A stretch of 9,598 nt of DNA from JBGPIK01 sp041484845 (GTDB taxonomy: Bacteria > Desulfobacterota > Binatia > UBA9968): assembly GCA_041484845.1 (NCBI GenBank), contig JBGPIK010000269.1, positions 1 through 9,598 on the forward strand. Reading direction: 5' to 3'. Each line of letters begins with the position of its first letter. Within the stretch, counting starts at the first letter, position 1. Both the position numbers and the translations under genes were made by a program. This document shows, piece after piece, positions 1 through 6,214 of this stretch. Below the pieces are notes generated by a model. The model was not told the origin of the DNA, did not search any database, and worked only from the letters and a program-made list of their open reading frames with translations.

Positions 1-615
1 CAAAATATTTCCGGAATGGCAATCCCCGTGGAGCAGAACGTACTGGACGCCCTCGAAGCGAGGAGTAATGGCGTCGCAAATTTGCGTTACGATCGTTTCG
101 AAGCGACTTGCGAGTTCCAGCGGAACGAAGTTTCCGTCTTTTAAAAACTTCAAAGGGTCTCGCCCATAAGTGTGAGGATCAAGCCGTAACCGGGGGGCGG
201 CTTTTACCGTCGCCCCGACGTTATGAAGGCGAGCCATGAACCTTCCCAGGCGCGTGAGCTGTTCCGTAGTCAGTTCCGGCTCGAGTCGCCCCGGACGCTT
301 TGGGAAGATTGTGAACATCACTTCGCTAATTTCGAAAATACTTTGTCCCTTGTCGTCCGTGAGCGGGCAGACGACGGGAATTTCGTTTTCTTCGAGGGCC
401 TTCAGAAAAACGTGCTCGGCCTGAATCGTGGCGCGGCACCAGCGGCCGGGGCGGTAAAATTTGATGATGACGTGCGGGCCTTCTTCCATCTCGATGTCGT
501 ACACGCGGTTTTCCAGCGCATTGAGCGCGTAGAAACGGCCCGTGCAACGCCCGCCCAATTTCTCGGCGGCGTCGAAAATGACCTCTGGAAGAATCTGCAG
601 GAAGTTGTCTAGCAT
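1..615 (-). CDS. srkA: Stress response kinase A (SrkA/YihE/RdoA family), N-terminal part, cut by window edge
   Basis: Translating the minus strand from ATG at 615 gives 205 residues with no stop before the window edge. The E. coli protein has about 328, so roughly the last third is missing. Recognisable elements are ENRVY (residues 35-39), the IKFYRP strand with the probable ATP-binding Lys52, Glu67 in the AEH helix, and the catalytic loop HGDCHSGNIL (196-205), which is the HGDxHxGN signature of SrkA and related APH/choline-kinase-like Ser/Thr kinases. In E. coli, SrkA is a cytoplasmic kinase that counters stress-induced killing and is co-transcribed with dsbA; whether dsbA follows here lies outside the window. 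Start choice is uncertain. ATG 615 has AGGA eight bases upstream. An in-frame ATG at 624 (MKA extension) has a stronger AAGGAGGG at 640-647, but about 15 bases away. The family call is firm, because order and spacing of motifs match along the whole fragment. Confidence 0.9.
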   Translation of the reverse strand, partial: MLDNFLQILPEVIFDAAEKLGGRCTGRFYALNALENRVYDIEMEEGPHVIIKFYRPGRWCRATIQAEHVFLKALEENEIPVVCPLTDDKGQSIFEISEVMFTIFPKRPGRLEPELTTEQLTRLGRFMARLHNVGATVKAAPRLRLDPHTYGRDPLKFLKDGNFVPLELASRFETIVTQICDAITPRFEGVQYVLLHGDCHSGNIL

Positions 616-684
616 AGCCTTCATCCTAGACGAGCATACCCTCCTTGTACACTGCCGCGGACGGAATAGAAAACTGAAGGAGAT

Positions 685-726
685 GAAAAAGGAAGAGAAT
701 CTAGAGTCAGGCTTGTATAAATGAAT
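685..726 (+). repeat. Dispersed intergenic repeat, copy A (REP-like)
   Basis: This segment aligns without gaps to 3013-3054, with 33 of 42 positions identical by eye. The best conserved core is GTCAGGCTTGTATA followed by two variable bases and TGAAT (706-726). Copy A sits about 70 bp upstream of the srkA start, in its probable promoter region, and lies in the same orientation as copy B. A 5-bp inverted pair, GCTTG/CAAGC (711-715 and 727-731), could form a small hairpin here that copy B lacks. A GTCAG-plus-T-rich sequence also occurs just upstream of the RAYT remnant, so a REP/RAYT-type repeat is possible but not proven. Confidence 0.5.
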
Positions 727-803
727 CAAGCTTTAGACGACTCGGGAATCACAGCCGACATTTCGAGAATTTGCGCTTTAATCGGTTTTCTTATTCGCCG
801 GGT

Positions 804-1061
804 TTAACCGCCTCCCGAATAATCGGCCTTGCCCGCGACCACGCCGCGCACACCCCCGCGCGGATTGACGCTGTCACCCGTTCTCCGCGGAATTAAATGA
901 AGATAACAATGCATCACGGTCAAACCGGCGGTGGCACCCACGTTTATGCCGAGGCTCATGAGTCGGCCAACTTGCAAAACAGGTTGATGAGTTTCATTTC
1001 GTCGATGGGCGTTGCATCGACAGTCTGGTCAAAAAACTTGCCATAGTGAATGTCCGGGGTC
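804..1061 (-). pseudogene. HIT-family (histidine triad) hydrolase, decayed remnant
   Basis: The best preserved piece is a 51-codon frame from ATG 957-959 to TAA 804-806. It contains INVGATAGLTVMHCYLH, then LIPRR, then NPRGGVRGV, the C-terminal signature of HIT proteins. The histidine triad reads H17-C-Y19-L-H21, so the middle His, the nucleophile in active family members, is Tyr (one C-to-T change from CAT). Upstream, in another frame (956-1036), FFDQT...EMKLINLFCKLA resembles the HIT segment after the usual PKRH motif. In a third frame (1044-1061), DPGHSL resembles the 'PGHxL' strand. The order is right, but at least two frame changes and internal deletions separate the pieces. Normal HIT proteins are about 110-140 residues. 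The C-terminal identification is strong; the two upstream pieces are weaker, because short matches can arise by chance. It lies antisense to, and just left of, the RAYT remnant. Confidence 0.7.
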
Positions 1062-1092
1062 AGTCCTTTACCTTATAGCCTCCCCGGGGCTA

Positions 1093-1206
1093 ATGGTCGC
1101 GATGCTACGACCTCTTCGCTTGGAATTTGCTAGCGCGTTGTATCATGTGGCGTCGCGAGGCGATCAGCGGTAGAGGAATTATTTGAATGACGGCGAAAGG
1201 CATCAT
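1093..1206 (+). pseudogene. REP-associated tyrosine transposase (RAYT, Y1_Tnp) N-terminal remnant
   Basis: From ATG 1093 or 1102 the frame reads RPLRLEFASALYHVASRGDQR, then an in-frame TAG at 1171-1173, then RNYLNDGERHH. This matches the very conserved N-terminus of RAYT/IS200-like Y1 transposases (typically 'MARPLRIEYPGALYHVTSRGNRRE.IF.DD.DR'), whose first HUH-domain strand it covers. Nothing recognisable of the HUH motif (MPNHxH) or the catalytic tyrosine follows, so about 80% of a usual 200-300 residue protein is gone. The sequence directly upstream (1056-1080) begins GGGGTCAG, a type of sequence I associate with RAYT flanks. The remnant ends where the small basic-protein gene begins. The frame is too conserved over 23 residues to be chance, and the loss of the remainder marks it as dead. 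Confidence 0.75.
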
Positions 1207-1270
1207 CTCCGGCAAGTAATACCTGGCCGTGCTTGATTTCTTCCGTCTTTGGATGTTAATAAGTGCCCCC

Positions 1271-1609
1271 ATGAATTTATTTGACCTTACAATTACCCAA
1301 CTCAAACAGGCTGCCGCAATTAAAGAACAAATCGAGGCTCTCGCCAAAGAACTCCGCGCTATCCTCAGTGCGCCAGCTACATCGGGAGCTGCGCCAGAGA
1401 CAAGCGGGGCCATGAGCGCTGCGGTAAAAAGGAAGATTGCCGCTGCGCAAAAAGCAAGGTGGGCGAACCTTCGTCGAGCTAAATCAGCGGCGCTTTCAGT
1501 CAAACCCGCTGCGACGGCCCAGAACAAGACCATGAGTCCGGCAGCCAGAGCGCAGATGTCGGCTAAATTGAAGGCTTACTGGGCGGCGAAAAAAGCCGGC
1601 AAAAAGTAA
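1271..1609 (+). CDS. Small Lys/Ala-rich basic protein with duplicated KAxWA motif, function unknown
   Basis: The 112-residue frame starts at ATG 1271. An in-frame GTG at 1229 would add 14 residues, but these lie in the decayed RAYT region, so I prefer the ATG. No clear Shine-Dalgarno precedes either. Residues 1-35 form a probable amphipathic or coiled-coil helix (MNLFDLTITQLKQAAAIKEQ...EALAKEL). A low-complexity Ala/Ser/Pro linker follows. Then two related 18-residue units appear, MSAAVKRKIAAAQKARWA (48-65) and MSPAARAQMSAKLKAYWA (88-105), and the protein ends in KKAGKK. The units resemble the short helical 'SxxxRxKIxAAxKARWA' motifs found in small basic proteins of environmental bacteria and, more distantly, NUMOD3-type DNA-binding motifs. 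A nucleic-acid-binding role is inferred from charge and repeats only. I do not recognise a named family. Codon bias and motif regularity argue that it is a real gene. Confidence 0.65.
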   Translation: MNLFDLTITQLKQAAAIKEQIEALAKELRAILSAPATSGAAPETSGAMSAAVKRKIAAAQKARWANLRRAKSAALSVKPAATAQNKTMSPAARAQMSAKLKAYWAAKKAGKK

Positions 1610-1880
1610 GCCCGGGGAATTTCTGATTCAGCTAAGTCACCAAGCCCCGGATGTCTTGGTTCTGCTCTTGTTCATCAACCCGAGTTGCACGATCAAGTAA
1701 ATTCCATCTCATATCATATCATCCCGCGGTACACGTCGGGCCGCCTTTTTTCAGCAAGTTGAGAGCGAATCTTTTTCTCCTACGACTCAATCCTGCGAGA
1801 TTTGCCTGGGGCGTTGCTCCTGGCAGGATCAGCCTTGCGCTTGATTGCTTCCAGGCTTTGGGGATAAAAGGCTAGACGTT

Positions 1881-2936
1881 ATGCGTCCTATTCTTTCTCA
1901 AACCCACATGTTCTTAGCGCTAAAGAACAAGCTTGATTCTCCACGACGTTTCGCCGTCGCGCTGGTCGATGGATTCCTGCGGCGTACCACATCGATGTTT
2001 TTCGTCTTGATGCTTTCGATAGCGGCGCCGAACGAAACTGACGCGGCGGCTTCACGACCGCTACGCATCGCGTACTTGTTCACCTCGGGGACCATGGCAT
2101 CGCTCTGGATGGCTAAGGAGACCGGCGGTTTCGCCAAAGAAGGTTTGGACGTCGAAATGATTTCCATGCCTTCGACTCTCGCCCTTCCGGCGCTGATCGC
2201 CAACGAGGTCGACGTGATCCAAGTCTCCGCGGTGCCCGTGCTGACTGCATCGCTGCGCGGCTTCGATGTCGTTTTCATCGCGGGAATGCTTAACACGATG
2301 ATCTGGGATTTGTATGCCAGGCCGGACATCAAGAACGCCGAACAATTGAGAGGGAAAATCGTCGGCACGGAGCGACCGGCCAGCCCGGGTGCGTACGGCA
2401 CTCTGATTGCGCTGCGTAATTTGGGCCTCACGCCAAAGGATGTTCAGCTCAGACCCTTTGGCGGCACCATACAGGTCGCTGCGGCGCTGCAAGCCGGCCA
2501 AATTGCCGCAGGCAATGCGGCGCCGCCGATCAGTTTTCAGATCGAGCGCGCTGGATTTCGTTCGATAACCTCTACCTTGAATCAGCCCTATCAAAATGTC
2601 GGCCTCGTCGTCCGGCGCAGCCGCATGGATGAATTAGCTCCCCGCCTCGTGCCATTGTTACGCTCGGTTCGAGCCGGCATCGACCGCTACTACAATGACA
2701 AAGCGTTCGCGTTGAAAGTCATACCCAAATACACCAAAGACACCGATCCTGACGTGATCGAGCGAACTTACGAGTTCTATCGAAAGGCAGGTTTTCGGCG
2801 CGAGATGACCATTTCCGAGCCGGGGATTCGAGGTATTCTGGATTTTCTGTCGGAAACCGTGCCGGAAGCTAAAAAAGCCACGCCGGCACAATTCTGCGAT
2901 GATCGCTTCGTGCGCCAACTGAACAGTGGGAAATAG
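1881..2936 (+). CDS. Exported ABC-type solute-binding protein, NMT1/SsuA/THI5-like family
   Basis: The 351-residue product begins at ATG 1881, preceded by AAAAGG nine bases upstream. An upstream in-frame TTG at 1845 is less likely. A long N-region with PRR and LRR is followed by a hydrophobic stretch MFFVLMLSIAAP (39-50) and a likely signal-peptidase site after the Ala run near residue 57. An internal ATG at 1995 would give a more normal signal peptide. The mature part follows the periplasmic-binding fold of the NMT1/SsuA group: LRIAYLFTSGTMASLWMAKE, a GGFAKEGLDVE segment, a 'DVIQVSAVPVLTASLRG' ligand-site segment, an 'AEQLRGKIVGT' hinge region, and a C-terminal lobe. Relatives bind sulfonates, nitrate, pyrimidine precursors or unknown aromatics; the substrate here cannot be read from sequence. 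No permease or ATPase gene is adjacent, so it is an orphan receptor that must share a transporter or act alone. Flanking repeats suggest a mobile or accessory position. Confidence 0.85.
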   Translation: MRPILSQTHMFLALKNKLDSPRRFAVALVDGFLRRTTSMFFVLMLSIAAPNETDAAASRPLRIAYLFTSGTMASLWMAKETGGFAKEGLDVEMISMPSTLALPALIANEVDVIQVSAVPVLTASLRGFDVVFIAGMLNTMIWDLYARPDIKNAEQLRGKIVGTERPASPGAYGTLIALRNLGLTPKDVQLRPFGGTIQVAAALQAGQIAAGNAAPPISFQIERAGFRSITSTLNQPYQNVGLVVRRSRMDELAPRLVPLLRSVRAGIDRYYNDKAFALKVIPKYTKDTDPDVIERTYEFYRKAGFRREMTISEPGIRGILDFLSETVPEAKKATPAQFCDDRFVRQLNSGK

Positions 2937-3012
2937 ACGAAGGCACATGAGGCCAAATAGCTTCGCCGTGTTGTTAACTTTCGCGAACGGTTGTTTCACG
3001 GCATCGGAGACG

Positions 3013-3054
3013 GAAAAAGGGAGAGCATGATAGGTCAGGCTTGTATAGGTGAAT
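3013..3054 (+). repeat. Dispersed intergenic repeat, copy B (REP-like)
   Basis: This is the partner of 685-726 in direct orientation (33/42 identical, ungapped). The core GTCAGGCTTGTATA then GG then TGAAT (3034-3054) differs from copy A at only two of 21 positions. It lies about 75 bp after the stop codon of the solute-binding protein gene. With copy A it brackets a 2.3-kb block holding the HIT and RAYT remnants, the basic-protein gene and the solute-binding protein gene. Confidence 0.5.
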
Positions 3055-3306
3055 AGAAGTCCACATGAAGTCACGTCTGGAATCAAGCAGAATAGCGACG
3101 TCACTTAATAAGCGCGCGCAAGATTTTGCGATATAGGAGGAAAAGAGGGTCCGCTTTTAGCTCATTAGAGCAATTCCGGGGATAGCCGTACTTTTGGGAC
3201 ATCCTATAATTCTCCTGTCAAGTTCCGATGTAGGGACACATATCCCTCTGGGCTTGCAGAAGCCATAACGATTGGGCCCTTCCGGGTTTACTGTGAAGGA
3301 GTATTC

Positions 3307-3380
3307 ACCACTGAGACACGGAGTACGCAGAGTTCGGAGTATTTCTTAATCAAAAACTCTTTACTCCGCGCCCTCCGTGG
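3307..3380. repeat. Imperfect long palindrome of the 'CCACgGAG...CTCCGTGG' type
   Basis: The left arm contains CACCACTGAGACACGGAGTA then AGAGTT (3306-3333). The right arm contains AACTCTTTACTCCGCG then CCTCCGTGG (3354-3380). When the right arm is reverse-complemented the two align closely (CCAC-GAG, CGGAGTA, AGAGTT), with a few mismatches and a small gap, around an AT-rich centre (3334-3353). From memory, intergenic 'CACGGAGACACGGAG' palindromes occur in many copies in diverse environmental genomes. The copy here is degenerate. It carries no reading frame and is best viewed as a non-autonomous miniature element. Confidence 0.6.
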
Positions 3381-3381
3381 T

Positions 3382-3413
3382 TCGGCGGGCTCACCACATC
3401 CCGAGCCCGTCGA
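3382..3413. repeat. REP-like GC-rich hairpin nested at the right edge of the palindrome
   Basis: TCGGCGGGCTC (3382-3392) pairs with GAGCCCGTCGA (3403-3413) over 11 positions with a single G-T wobble, around a 10-base loop. It begins two bases after the CCTCCGTGG arm ends. The 'TTCGGCAGGCTCACCAC...GAGCCTGTCGAAG' type of hairpin is a frequent dispersed intergenic repeat in proteobacterial genomes, and this looks like a variant. No T-run follows, so it is not a typical terminator. Confidence 0.5.
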
Positions 3414-3576
3414 GGGACGCGCCTCCGCGGTGCAATCTCCGAGTCCTTGCGCTGAAATAGCATTGCCCGGGTTAACCAGAGGAAAGCCTGAACATCCACA
3501 TTTCTAATGATGCAACAACTTACTCTTGGGTTACATTCTTAAATGAGTTGACAGGCTTGAGCATTAGCCGAGCAGT

Positions 3577-3600
3577 CGACGCGCGCGCTGGCGTCGTTTT
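3577..3600 (+). terminator. Terminator-like hairpin with short T-run upstream of the aroG promoter
   Basis: CGACGC (3577-3582) and GCGTCG (3591-3596) form a six-base perfect stem around an 8-base GC-rich loop, followed directly by TTTT (3597-3600). This is the layout of a weak intrinsic terminator on the plus strand. The nearest plus-strand gene upstream ends 640 bp away. It would insulate aroG from upstream read-through. The short T-tract keeps confidence low. Confidence 0.3.
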
Positions 3601-3668
3601 GCCAGGCCGGGGTGTCACGGAGTTTCTCTCCCACCGATGCGAATTTTTACAAGCCTCGCTTTAGTCCG

Positions 3669-3689
3669 GCGCCGCCCCGGGCGCGGCGC
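3669..3689. other. GC-only perfect inverted repeat just upstream of the aroG promoter
   Basis: GCGCCGC (3669-3675) and GCGGCGC (3683-3689) form a 7-bp perfect stem around CCCGGGC. It ends about 11 bases before the proposed -35 box of aroG. It could be an operator-like site, a REP-type fragment or only a local GC-rich palindrome. No TyrR or TrpR box is recognisable in it. Confidence 0.35.
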
Positions 3690-3699
3690 TTGGCTGCGG

Positions 3700-3729
3700 T
3701 TTAGACTTACGCAAATTTTCGTTTATAAT
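3700..3729 (+). promoter_or_regulatory. Sigma-70-type promoter for aroG
   Basis: A perfect TATAAT at 3724-3729 lies 18 bases downstream of TTTAGA (3700-3705), a 4/6 match to the -35 consensus. Transcription from about 3736 would leave a leader of only about 23 bases before the ATG at 3759. There is no good Shine-Dalgarno in that leader (TTTCGTGAACGAAC), nor room for a transcription-attenuation leader peptide. Confidence 0.55.
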
Positions 3730-3758
3730 GCGATTATTTGCACCTTTCGTGAACGAAC

Positions 3759-4835
3759 ATGAAATATAGAACTGATGATCTGAGAATTAAAGAAATCAAG
3801 GAGTTACTGTCGCCGGCGCACGTGCTGCGTGAATTTCCAATTAGCCAACAAGCGGCGCAAACCGTGTATGAGACACGCCAGGCCGTTCACCGCATCCTGC
3901 ACGGCGCGGACGACCGAGTGTTGGTTATCATGGGGCCGTGCTCGATTCATGATGTAAAAGCCGCTAAGGAATATTCGGCAAAGCTTAAAGAGGCCAAAAA
4001 CCGTCTCGCCGCCGATTTACTGGTCGTTATGCGCGTTTACTTTGAAAAACCGCGCACGACGGTCGGATGGAAGGGACTGATTAATGATCCCCATCTGGAT
4101 GGCACCTTCCGTATCAATGATGGACTGCGGATCGGGCGGCAACTGCTGCTAGAGCTCAACGAGAATGGAATGCCGGCGGGATGCGAATTTCTGGATATGA
4201 TCACGCCGCAATACGTCGCCGACCTGGTCTCCTGGGGTGCGATCGGTGCGCGAACCACCGAGAGCCAAGTTCACCGTGAGCTCGCTTCGGGCTTATCATG
4301 CCCTGTCGGGTTCAAGAACGGTACGGATGGCAACGTTCGTATCGCCATCGATGCCATCCGCGCCGCCCAAGCACCCCACAATTTTCTGTCGGTAACCAAA
4401 GATGGCCATTCAGCCATTGTATCCACCACTGGAAATGAAGATTGCCATGTGATTTTACGCGGCGGCAAGAATCCTAATTACGACGCGGAGAACGTCTCCA
4501 CCGCCGCTAAACATCTTGCCGAGGCCGGAATTCCAGCACGAATTATGATCGACTGTAGTCACGGCAACAGCGCCAAGGACCCCCAGAAACAAGTCATGGT
4601 CGGACATGAAGTCGCCGCTCAGATCGCTGCCGGTGATGAGCGGATTTTCGGCGTTATGGTTGAGAGTCATCTTAAGGCGGGCCGGCAAGATCTACTGCTC
4701 GGGAAGGAACTCATCTACGGCCTGAGCATTACCGATGCCTGCGTCGGCTGGGAGCATAGCCTCGGATTGCTCGAGACGTTGGCGGACGCCGTGCGCGAGC
4801 GGCGGGTGAAAGCAGCGGCTGAAACTGCTGATTAG
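3759..4835 (+). CDS. aroG: 3-deoxy-D-arabino-heptulosonate 7-phosphate (DAHP) synthase, class I, Phe-sensitive AroG type
   Basis: This enzyme condenses phosphoenolpyruvate with erythrose 4-phosphate, the first step of the shikimate pathway to aromatic amino acids. The 358-residue product (E. coli AroG has 350) aligns to AroG almost without gaps. MKYRTDDLRIKEIKELL matches the AroG N-terminus, GPCSIHD carries metal ligand Cys61, and His268 (DCSHGNS), Glu302 (VMVESH) and Asp326 (SITDAC) complete the metal site in the same numbering. The KPRTTVGWKGLINDPH and GARTTESQVHRELASGLS blocks are intact. EFLDMITPQY marks AroG rather than AroF, which has ALDPNSPQY there. Residues associated with Phe feedback in AroG (Asp146, Pro150, Leu179, Ser180, Phe209, Ser211, Val221) are all conserved, so feedback inhibition by phenylalanine is likely. 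The start is supported by the AroG-like N-terminus and the promoter 30 bases upstream. The C-terminus carries about eight extra polar residues. Confidence 0.97.
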   Translation: MKYRTDDLRIKEIKELLSPAHVLREFPISQQAAQTVYETRQAVHRILHGADDRVLVIMGPCSIHDVKAAKEYSAKLKEAKNRLAADLLVVMRVYFEKPRTTVGWKGLINDPHLDGTFRINDGLRIGRQLLLELNENGMPAGCEFLDMITPQYVADLVSWGAIGARTTESQVHRELASGLSCPVGFKNGTDGNVRIAIDAIRAAQAPHNFLSVTKDGHSAIVSTTGNEDCHVILRGGKNPNYDAENVSTAAKHLAEAGIPARIMIDCSHGNSAKDPQKQVMVGHEVAAQIAAGDERIFGVMVESHLKAGRQDLLLGKELIYGLSITDACVGWEHSLGLLETLADAVRERRVKAAAETAD

Positions 4836-4912
4836 ATGTGCAGCGGCGTGCGGACGGCGGGGTTGTTAATCTCGCGCGCCGGTAGGCCAGGTCGTTCCGC
4901 TTCTCTCTCCGC

Positions 4913-6094
4913 ATGAAGGCAACCACTTTGAAACTTTGTCTCCCGGTGATCGCCATCACCGTGCAGAACAATGCGTCCTGGTTGCTCATTTCTCCGTATC
5001 TTCAGCACCTCGACTTTCCCGTAGCCGCGATCGGTTCCCTGATCGCGCTGAGCCCGTTACTGTCGCTAGTCTCGCGCATTCCAGCAGGCGTCGCTTACAA
5101 ACAAAACCGTGCCCGAACCTTGATCACACTTGCCGTCATCGTCATGGGCCTGTGCAGTTTTCTTTACAGTTTTGCCGACAATTCTCTGACCTTTGCTCTC
5201 GTTCATGGAATTAACGGATTTGCGTATGGCGCGGCGACCACGCTCTATATGGCCTATTTCATCGATTCGCTCGCCGCTGGCGAGAATCGCAGTCATGCCA
5301 TGGGCTACTACGTGGGAAGCCTGGCCGTCGGATATTCTACGGGAAATTTCTTGGCGGGCTACCTTGCCGATGAGTTTGGCTATGGGGTAGCGTTTTCTGT
5401 GGCTGCTCTTTTGTCGTTGGTGGCCCTCGCCTTCATATGGGCGCTTGGGGGTTCGCCGGTCCCGAAGACAGCGAGAACAACGAAAGCTCCACCGGGACGT
5501 TTGAGATTTAGCGATTCTCTCAAGGCGATCTTAGATCCGAGTATGGCGGAGGTGCTGATCGTAGCGTTGTTTCTAAATATTCTTAATCAAGTTATCGGCG
5601 TTTTTCTTCCCCTTTACGGACTCGCCATCGGATTGACCTTAACTCAGATTGGAGTGATTCGCGGGAGTTACACCCTGTGCAACGCAGTTACACGCCCGCT
5701 CAGCGGGTTGGTCGTAACTCGCTTCGGTCACCGTCGACTTTCGCAGGGTGGGTTGGGACTGCAATCGGCGTTGATGTTACTGGTGCCCTTTTGTAGTAAC
5801 TTCGCCACCGTGCTCGCGGTCTCAACCGGTTCCGGATTTATGCGCGCCGTTGCAGTCGTCAGCAATGCCATTGGCTTGGTCGAGGATATCGATGAGACAA
5901 AGGTTCAGCGCGGCGTGGCTTCCGGAATTTACAACGCGGCGGGTGATTTGGGCAACATCATAGGTCCAAGCGCCGGCGGCATCATTGCCGCCTTCACCGG
6001 CATTGGCGGACTTTTTGTCGTCGCGCCTTTAGGGTCAACAGTTATATTTTTTATCGCGCTGTGGGGTTTACGACTCAGACAACGAGCCGGGTAA
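4913..6094 (+). CDS. Major facilitator superfamily (MFS) transporter, 12 helices, substrate unknown
   Basis: The 393-residue protein shows about twelve hydrophobic segments in two halves of six. They are separated by a basic cytoplasmic loop (about residues 181-205, PVPKTARTTKAPPGR). Features typical of drug- and metabolite-efflux MFS are visible: a short basic loop between helices 2 and 3 (AYKQNRART), a Gly-rich helix 4 (HGINGFAYGAATTLY), and a repeat of the pattern in the second half (SGLVVTRFGHRR). It sits in the inner membrane. The substrate cannot be told from sequence. It begins 77 bp after aroG on the same strand with no terminator visible between them, so co-transcription and a link to aromatic metabolites are possible but unproven. 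The start ATG has no clear Shine-Dalgarno (CTTCTCTCTCCGC precedes it), and no better in-frame start is evident. Confidence 0.9.
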   Translation: MKATTLKLCLPVIAITVQNNASWLLISPYLQHLDFPVAAIGSLIALSPLLSLVSRIPAGVAYKQNRARTLITLAVIVMGLCSFLYSFADNSLTFALVHGINGFAYGAATTLYMAYFIDSLAAGENRSHAMGYYVGSLAVGYSTGNFLAGYLADEFGYGVAFSVAALLSLVALAFIWALGGSPVPKTARTTKAPPGRLRFSDSLKAILDPSMAEVLIVALFLNILNQVIGVFLPLYGLAIGLTLTQIGVIRGSYTLCNAVTRPLSGLVVTRFGHRRLSQGGLGLQSALMLLVPFCSNFATVLAVSTGSGFMRAVAVVSNAIGLVEDIDETKVQRGVASGIYNAAGDLGNIIGPSAGGIIAAFTGIGGLFVVAPLGSTVIFFIALWGLRLRQRAG

Positions 6095-6214
6095 AGGTTT
6101 ACGGGGCTGCGTAGGAGGTCCGCTATTAGATGGAACTCGACGTCCGACTGCAGCTCGCTTGAGCCGATGGCCATACTACCCCTGTGGCACCGGAATCACG
6201 ACGCGAGATTCGCT

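Noticed and set aside
223..612. Plus-strand 129-codon frame
   Set aside because: It is antisense to the srkA-type gene, whose minus-strand frame carries ENRVY, IKFYRP and HGDCHSGN motifs.
631..647. Mini-frame ATG-CTC-GTC-TAG just before the srkA start, following AAGGAGGG
   Set aside because: It could couple translation to ATG 624, but three codons carry no evidence beyond position, so I treat it only as part of the start-site ambiguity.
1612..1650. CCGGGG/CCCCGG inverted repeat just after the basic-protein stop codon as a terminator
   Set aside because: Six-base stem with a 27-base loop and no T-tract; could easily be chance in GC-rich sequence.
1790..1829. ATCCTGC...GCAGGAT inverted repeat upstream of the binding-protein gene as a riboswitch or terminator
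   Set aside because: A seven-base stem with a 26-base loop and no T-run or conserved riboswitch core is not enough to support a regulatory RNA.
1651..1875. Plus-strand 74-codon frame between the basic protein and the binding protein genes
   Set aside because: No ribosome-binding site, no recognisable motif, and it overlaps the start region of the binding-protein gene.
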